From assembly GCF_003264115.1 (NCBI RefSeq), contig NZ_CP021912.1, positions 248,001 to 312,000 on the forward strand: a stretch of 64,000 nucleotides of DNA, written 5' to 3'. Within the stretch, counting starts at the first letter, position 1. Each line of letters begins with the position of its first letter. Shown here one piece after another: positions 59,317 to 64,000 of the stretch. The notes under the pieces are model-generated. The model made no database searches, was not told the origin of the DNA, and saw only the letters and a program-made list of their open reading frames with translations. The position numbers and the translations under genes are program-made. Origin of the DNA: Erythrobacter sp. KY5. Lineage in GTDB: Bacteria; Pseudomonadota; Alphaproteobacteria; Sphingomonadales; Sphingomonadaceae.

Positions 59317-60732
59317 TTAATGCCCCACGCTTGTCCCGCGTTCGAGGCCGGATAGTGCCAGTTGTTCGTCGATCTGCGCGATCAGGCGTTCAAGACCGTC
59401 TTCGCTGTCGCTTTCGGCGCGGGCGACCAGAACGTCCTGCGTGTTCGATGCGCGCAGCAGCCACCAGCCATCGGCGGTGTTCACGCGCACGCCATCAGTG
59501 GTGTTCACTTCTTCGACGCCCGGGCCGGGATTGGTGGTCAGGCGCTCGGAAATCTCGGCCATGGCAGGGAATTTGCGCGCCTCATCGACCTGGAAACGCA
59601 TTTCCGGCGTGTTGAGCATGTCGGGGATCGACCCGCGCAATTCGGTCACCGATTTGCCCAGCCGCGCGGATGCCGCAATCAGGCGAACACCGGCATAAAG
59701 CGCGTCGTCGAAACCGTAATAAGTGTCGGCAAAGAAGACGTGACCGCTCATTTCCCCTGCGAGCGGTGAGCCCGTTTCCTTCATTTTGGACTTAATCAGC
59801 GAGTGGCCCGTCTTCCACATCAGCGGCTCACCGCCATGCGCCGCGACATGGTCGAACAGCGCGCGCGATGCCTTGACGTCGGCGATAATGGTCGCGCCCT
59901 TGCGGGTCTTGAGCACATCCTCGGCGTAGATCATCAGCAGCTGATCGCCCCAGATCACGCGGCCTTCGCCGTCGATCGCGCCGATCCGGTCGCCGTCGCC
60001 ATCAAATGCCACTCCGAAATCGAGTCGCTTCTCAGCGACGAGAGTGCGCAGATCCTCCAGGTTTTCCTCAACGGTTGGATCAGGATGGTGATTGGGAAAA
60101 TGTCCGTCGACTTCGGTGAAAAGGAGGTGATGCTCCCCCGGAAGCCGCGCGGCCAGCGCCTCGAGCGCAGGGCCGGCAGCGCCGTTGCCGGCGTCCCATC
60201 CAACCTTGAGCGAGGAGAGAACGGACGTGTCGATCCCGTCGAGCCCGGCAAGCATGCGTTCAACATAGTCGCCCAGAATGTCGATCGTCGCGACGCTGCC
60301 CGCACCGTCCGCCCAGTCGCCCGCACCAGCCAGTTCCCCGAGCCTGCGAATATCCGCCCCAAAAAACGGTCGCCCCTGAAAGACCATCTTGAAGCCATTG
60401 TAATTGGGGGGATTGTGGCTGCCAGTTATCTGAATGCCGCCATGTACATCTTCGGATGATGCCTCGGCGAAGTACAGCATCGGGGTCGCGCTCATGCCGA
60501 TCCGCACCACGTCGCAGCCACTTGCGGTAAGCCCTTCGACCAGCGCATGTTCGAGCATCGGCGAACTGACGCGCCCGTCATATCCGACCGCTACCCTCGA
60601 TCCGCCTGCGCGCGAGAGCAACGTTCCGAAACTGCGCCCGATGGCACGGGCATCATCCGGACCCAGCGTCTCTCCGATGATGCCGCGAATGTCGTATTCG
60701 CGCAGAACGGTGGGGTCGAATTGGTGGTTCAT
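59317..60732 (-). CDS. pgmG: Phosphomannomutase/phosphoglucomutase
   Basis: The 471-aa alpha-D-phosphohexomutase opens with LREYDIRGIIGETLGPDDARAIGRSFG. It has the active-site serine loop GIQITGSHNPPNYNGFK, metal-binding DGDGDRIGAIDGEG and the sugar-binding GEMSGHVFFAD. It interconverts the 1- and 6-phosphates of glucose and mannose for exopolysaccharide and lipopolysaccharide precursors, as PgmG does in Sphingomonas. Confidence 0.95.
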   Translation of the reverse strand: MNHQFDPTVLREYDIRGIIGETLGPDDARAIGRSFGTLLSRAGGSRVAVGYDGRVSSPMLEHALVEGLTASGCDVVRIGMSATPMLYFAEASSEDVHGGIQITGSHNPPNYNGFKMVFQGRPFFGADIRRLGELAGAGDWADGAGSVATIDILGDYVERMLAGLDGIDTSVLSSLKVGWDAGNGAAGPALEALAARLPGEHHLLFTEVDGHFPNHHPDPTVEENLEDLRTLVAEKRLDFGVAFDGDGDRIGAIDGEGRVIWGDQLLMIYAEDVLKTRKGATIIADVKASRALFDHVAAHGGEPLMWKTGHSLIKSKMKETGSPLAGEMSGHVFFADTYYGFDDALYAGVRLIAASARLGKSVTELRGSIPDMLNTPEMRFQVDEARKFPAMAEISERLTTNPGPGVEEVNTTDGVRVNTADGWWLLRASNTQDVLVARAESDSEDGLERLIAQIDEQLALSGLERGTSVGH

Positions 60733-60793
60733 TTGTCAAAAGCCCTGGATTTGAAAAACTTGTCGTAAGCAAAGCGCTTGCCGCGCAAATGTG

Positions 60794-61117
60794 TCAATCC
60801 TGCGATGCATCGTCGCGGATCGTTTCGACCTCGCCCGGTGGCAATTCGCCAATCAGGACATCGCGAGCATCGTTGGCCGCGTGCACTTCCGCGCTTGAAC
60901 CGCCGCGATCAGGGTGGACCATGGCAATCCTGCGCTTATGCGCGGCCATGATTTCATCGCGACTGGCGCCTTTCTCTACATTGAGCAGCTTGCGGGCATT
61001 GAGGATCACCTGCGAGCGCGGTGGCTGCGCGCTCATATACTGCCATGGCCAGCGCCCCAGCGCCCAGCGGCACAGGATGCAGATCAAGATAAGGATGATC
61101 GCGATGCGCAAAAGCAT
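60794..61117 (-). CDS. Membrane-anchored J-domain protein
   Basis: The 107-aa protein has an N-terminal transmembrane helix (LLRIAIILILICILCRWALG, about residues 2-21). A C-terminal J-domain follows, with LNVEKGASRDEIMAAHKRRIAMVHPDRGGSS and the HPD motif. It resembles Tim14/Pam18-like J proteins that stimulate DnaK at a membrane. It follows mipZ by 3 bp, so the two are translationally linked. Confidence 0.88.
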   Translation of the reverse strand: MLLRIAIILILICILCRWALGRWPWQYMSAQPPRSQVILNARKLLNVEKGASRDEIMAAHKRRIAMVHPDRGGSSAEVHAANDARDVLIGELPPGEVETIRDDASQD

Positions 61118-61120
61118 GGC

Positions 61121-61933
61121 TCAGGCCGGCTCCAGCGGGTTGTCGGCGCGGGCAAATTCGGGAAGCTTGAGCGCCTGAACCAGGGTGCGCAGCTCCTGGC
61201 GCGCAACGATGTGGCTGGTGCCGAGATCGCCCAGATGCCCCTTGTCGAGCAGGGTCAGGCCCGACGGAAACAGCTCACGAAAGATCACGCGCTCGGACAG
61301 GCCGTGAGCCACGCGGAACCCGACGCGCTTCGACATTTCCTTCAGCGCACGCTCGATACGCGCCATGTTGCGCGCTTCGGTAAAGCCGGTGCGGTTGCGC
61401 ACGACGATCCAGTCCATCTCAGGGCGCTTTTCGGTGATCGCGGTCTTGGTGCGCTTCATGCGCTGTTCCCAGATCAGCTCTGCGAAGAAGGAGAGTTTCT
61501 TGACCTTGAAATTCTCCGCATCGACCTGCCCGATAAGGTCGAAATCGACGAAACTGTCATTCATCGGCGTCACCAGAGTGTCGGCATGTTCAACCGCAGT
61601 GCGCGCAAGCGGATCGTCGCGGCCCGGATTGTCGATCACCAGAAAATCGCAATCGGCCTCAAGCGCGTGGATCGTCTCGATCAGCTGGTCGCTGTCGCCC
61701 TTCAGGAACACCTCGCACGCAGGCGTCGGCAGATTGATCTTGCGCCGCCGCATCGTGTGGAAGCGGTTCTCCATATACCGGTGAGACGTGCGCTGGCGCG
61801 GATCGAGATCCAGCATCGTCACATGGGCGCCCAGATAGGACAGCGCGACCGCGACATGCACCGCCGTGGTCGATTTGCCGGTGCCGCCTTTTTCATTGGC
61901 AAAGACAATCCGGTGAGCGGTGTTGCGAGACAT
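61121..61933 (-). CDS. mipZ: Division-plane positioning ATPase MipZ (ParA family)
   Basis: From ATG 61933 (MSRNTAHRIVFANEKGGTGKST) the protein has 270 aa. The deviant Walker A is KGGTGKSTTAVHVAVAL, the switch region is TMLDLDPRQRTSHRYMENR, and the Walker B-like stretch is FLVIDNPGRDD. MipZ forms ParB-anchored gradients that restrict FtsZ rings to mid-cell. The frame extends upstream into the panC region but similarity starts at MSRN. It is divergent from panC. Confidence 0.92.
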   Translation of the reverse strand: MSRNTAHRIVFANEKGGTGKSTTAVHVAVALSYLGAHVTMLDLDPRQRTSHRYMENRFHTMRRRKINLPTPACEVFLKGDSDQLIETIHALEADCDFLVIDNPGRDDPLARTAVEHADTLVTPMNDSFVDFDLIGQVDAENFKVKKLSFFAELIWEQRMKRTKTAITEKRPEMDWIVVRNRTGFTEARNMARIERALKEMSKRVGFRVAHGLSERVIFRELFPSGLTLLDKGHLGDLGTSHIVARQELRTLVQALKLPEFARADNPLEPA

Positions 61934-62019
61934 TGCGAGATTTTTCCTAGTGCGGGGTTTGGCTAAAGGCGGCCAAGGGGTAAAGCGACGCTGCTGACAA
62001 TATCGGAGGGACATGAGGG

Positions 62020-62877
62020 GTGCAAACTGCACATACGCTCGATGTGTTGAGAACGCAGGTCGCAAAGCTGCGCGGGTCGGACGGCGCGACCATTGGCCTC
62101 GTGCCGACAATGGGCGCACTGCATGAAGGGCATCTGACCCTGGTGCGCCGCGCGCGCGAGGCCTGCGACCATGTCGTCGCGAGCATTTTCGTCAATCCGA
62201 CGCAGTTCGGGCCGAATGAGGATCTCGACGCCTATCCGCGCCAGTTGAAGGAAGATGCCGCCATGCTCGAAGGCGAAGGCTGCGCGCTTTTGTGGGCTCC
62301 CGATGTGGCGGCGATGTATCCCGACGGCTTCGTCACCAGCATATCGGTCAGCGGAGTGAGCGAGGGGCTGTGCGGTGCCGACCGGCCCGGCCATTTCGAC
62401 GGTGTCGCGACGGTCGTGAACAAGCTCTTCAACCAGGTTCAGCCCGATCTTGCCTTTTTTGGCGAGAAGGATTTTCAGCAGCTCGCCGTCATCCGCGCGA
62501 TGGCGCGCGATCTCGATCTCACGCACCCGCATGTCCTTTCGATCATCGGAGTGCCGACCGTGCGCGAGGCGGACGGCCTCGCCATGTCGAGCCGCAACCG
62601 CTACCTCTCGCCCCAGCACCGCGAAGCCGCCGCCACATTGCCGCGCGCGATGAAAGAGGCAATCGCCCGGATCGAGGACGGGCAGGAGGTGCAGCCGACG
62701 CTGAATGCACTGGAGGACGAGTTGCTGGGCGCAGGCTTTGCCAGCGTCGATTATGCGGTGCTCGCAGATGCCGCTTCCCTTGCGCCTCTCACAAGCTTAT
62801 CTGGCGCGACAGCGCGGCTCCTCGTCGCGGCAAGGATTGGCGGCACGCGGCTCATCGACAATATGGCGGTGGGCTAG
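62020..62877 (+). CDS. panC: Pantothenate synthetase
   Basis: The 285-aa enzyme condenses pantoate with beta-alanine in coenzyme A synthesis. It has [19 protein letters not shown] (HIGH-like), [15 protein letters not shown], the pantoate-binding [27 protein letters not shown] and the Lys-Ser-Ser region [10 protein letters not shown]. The GTG start at 62020 is preceded by GGAGGG. It is co-directional with the DUF475 gene 29 bp downstream. Confidence 0.95.
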   Translation: MQTAHTLDVLRTQVAKLRGSDGATIGLVPTMGALHEGHLTLVRRAREACDHVVASIFVNPTQFGPNEDLDAYPRQLKEDAAMLEGEGCALLWAPDVAAMYPDGFVTSISVSGVSEGLCGADRPGHFDGVATVVNKLFNQVQPDLAFFGEKDFQQLAVIRAMARDLDLTHPHVLSIIGVPTVREADGLAMSSRNRYLSPQHREAAATLPRAMKEAIARIEDGQEVQPTLNALEDELLGAGFASVDYAVLADAASLAPLTSLSGATARLLVAARIGGTRLIDNMAVG

Positions 62878-62906
62878 ATGGTCCGCTCTAGGGATACGAT
62901 TTAGCG

Positions 62907-63968
62907 ATGTTGAAGCACTTCTGGGGGTCGCTCCTCTTCACCGCTGTCTGCCTGGCGCTTGGCGGATGGTATGGCTGGACGCTGCACGGCACGATTGGCG
63001 GGATGCTTTCGATCCTGTGGATCTGCGCGGTTCTGGCCGTGCTCGAAGTGTCGCTTTCCTTCGATAATGCCGCCGTCAACGCCTCGATCCTGAAGGACAT
63101 GGACCCGGTCTGGCAACAGCGTTTCCTCACCTGGGGTATCGCAATTGCCGTGTTCGGCATGCGCATCGTCTTCCCGATCGTCATCGTGATGGTCGCCGCA
63201 AGCCTTGGCCCGATCGACGCCGTGCGCCTCGCGCTGAGCGATCCGGCCGAGTATCAGCGCATCGTCAGCGACGCTCACATCGGACTGATGGGCTTCGGCG
63301 GCGCGTTTCTAGGCATGGTGGGGCTCAAGTTCTTTTTCGATGCCGACAAGGAGCTGAACTGGATTGCCGCAATCGAGCGCCCGCTTGCCAAGGTCGCCGA
63401 TATTGAGGCGATCTCCATCGGGCTGGTGCTGGCAGCGACATGGGCGACTTCGACGATGCTCGCAGAGGCCGATGCGCTGACCTTCATCATCGCAGCAATC
63501 GGCGGCCTTCTGACCTATCTCGCGGTCGAAATCGTCAATCACGTCCTTGAACCGCCCACGCCTTCTTCCGGCGATGTCGCCAAGGCAGGATTTGGCGCGT
63601 TTCTCTATCTCGAAGTGCTCGATGCGAGCTTCTCATTCGACGGCGTGATCGGCGCGTTTGCGCTCACCAACAATCTCATCATCATCGCCATCGGCCTTGG
63701 CATCGGGGCGATGTTCGTGCGCTCGATGACGATCTTCCTCGTGCGAAAGGGCACGATGAGCGAGTACCGCTATCTCGAACATGGCGCATTCTACGCGATC
63801 CTCGCGCTCGCCACGATCATGTACATCAACACCTTTGCGCATATTCCCGAAGTCATCACCGGCCTGATCGGTGCGGTCCTGATCGGCCTTGCCTTCTGGT
63901 CGTCGGTGCGCGCGAACCGCGCGGAGCTCAGGGGACCGACCGGAGAAGCCATAAGGCAGGAAAGCTGA
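62907..63968 (+). CDS. DUF475 membrane protein (TerC-related)
   Basis: The 353-aa protein has about nine membrane helices. The DUF475/TerC signature is EVSLSFDNAAVNASILKDMDPVWQQRFLTWGI near residue 48. The matching internal repeat is EVLDASFSFDGVIGAFALTN near 234; the paired acidic residues are thought to bind metal. Members are linked to metal homeostasis (Mn, tellurite) by relation to TerC. The exact substrate is unknown. It starts 29 bp after panC. Confidence 0.92.
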   Translation: MLKHFWGSLLFTAVCLALGGWYGWTLHGTIGGMLSILWICAVLAVLEVSLSFDNAAVNASILKDMDPVWQQRFLTWGIAIAVFGMRIVFPIVIVMVAASLGPIDAVRLALSDPAEYQRIVSDAHIGLMGFGGAFLGMVGLKFFFDADKELNWIAAIERPLAKVADIEAISIGLVLAATWATSTMLAEADALTFIIAAIGGLLTYLAVEIVNHVLEPPTPSSGDVAKAGFGAFLYLEVLDASFSFDGVIGAFALTNNLIIIAIGLGIGAMFVRSMTIFLVRKGTMSEYRYLEHGAFYAILALATIMYINTFAHIPEVITGLIGAVLIGLAFWSSVRANRAELRGPTGEAIRQES

Positions 63969-63974
63969 TCCTTT

Positions 63975-63989
63975 GGGAGCGGGTGGCCC
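63975..63989. repeat. Partial second copy of the palindromic repeat arm
   Basis: GGGAGCGGGTGGCCC at 63975-63989 is the exact reverse complement of 43267-43281, the left outer arm and flank of the 81-bp palindrome. Since the window ends 11 bp later, the rest of the element would lie outside. Confidence 0.6.
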
Positions 63990-64000
63990 TGGCAGCAAGG

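Noticed and set aside
61934..62119. N-terminal extension of MipZ overlapping panC.
   Set aside because: MipZ homology begins at MSRNTAHRIVFANEKGG; the upstream part is antisense to panC.

Overview
The window is GC-rich alphaproteobacterial chromosome, most likely from order Sphingomonadales, family Erythrobacteraceae (Erythrobacter or a close relative). This placement is inferred from gene content: a dedicated acyl carrier protein beside serine palmitoyltransferase (sphingolipid synthesis), DUF3572 next to divK, the division-plane ATPase MipZ, gene-transfer-agent (GTA) packaging genes, the argD-argF-hslO order, an OmpA protein with a long proline linker and PgmG. Nearly all of it is dense housekeeping DNA. 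I recognise no tRNA, rRNA, CRISPR array, insertion sequence or integrase.

Layout. 1-3.4 kb: gluQRS, a small HIG1-type membrane protein and a cut-off cobalamin adenosyltransferase, then an HNH nuclease. 2.5-4.0 kb: a divergent pair, an Rrf2 regulator and a membrane/AhpD fusion protein. 4.2-8.9 kb: the kynA-kynB-kynU tryptophan-to-anthranilate genes, DUF4112 and an orphan solute-binding lipoprotein. 8.9-10.6 kb: PilZ, DksA and Sel1 proteins. 10.6-13.9 kb: a five-gene overlapping operon (DUF3572, HAD, RidA, GDPD, GNAT-like). 13.9-17.2 kb: divK overlapping an orphan PycTM/DUF5706-type protein, the ACP-spt pair and a YqaA-type protein. 17.3-18.8 kb: the two ends of a GTA cluster fused by an internal deletion. 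18.9-25.5 kb: ompA, queC, DUF3617, hslO, argF, argD and a tandem cold-shock protein with a glycine-rich tail. 25.7-29.2 kb: DUF442 phosphatase, membrane protein, sterol-desaturase-like hydroxylase and GMC oxidoreductase.

29.4-31.2 kb: glnK-amtB behind a consensus sigma-54 promoter. 31.3-40.7 kb: PNPOx-like protein, alpha/beta hydrolase, prfC, then the rpmI-rplT-pheS-pheT block interrupted by two paralogous AraC regulators. 40.7-44.8 kb: an intergenic array of helically phased short repeats, GGCT, SDR, hisN, a perfect 32-bp-arm palindrome, a conserved small protein and prs. 44.9-51.9 kb: patatin lipoprotein, PD40 protein, glpX and hom separated by two tandem exported paralogs, and an exported protein. 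52.0-55.1 kb: tonB-exbB-exbD-exbD behind a long structured leader. 55.1-64.0 kb: AadA-like nucleotidyltransferase, Lhr-type helicase, DUF2059, pgmG, J-domain protein, mipZ, panC and a DUF475 membrane protein.

No complete new defence or mobile system is apparent. The items most worth follow-up are the collapsed GTA cluster at 17.4-18.8 kb, the orphan PycTM protein overlapping divK, the five GTCAC motifs spaced 20-22 bp upstream of rpmI-rplT, the Rrf2/AhpD-membrane pair with its palindromic operator, and the two gene pairs that interrupt otherwise conserved operons (hom/glpX and rplT/pheS).
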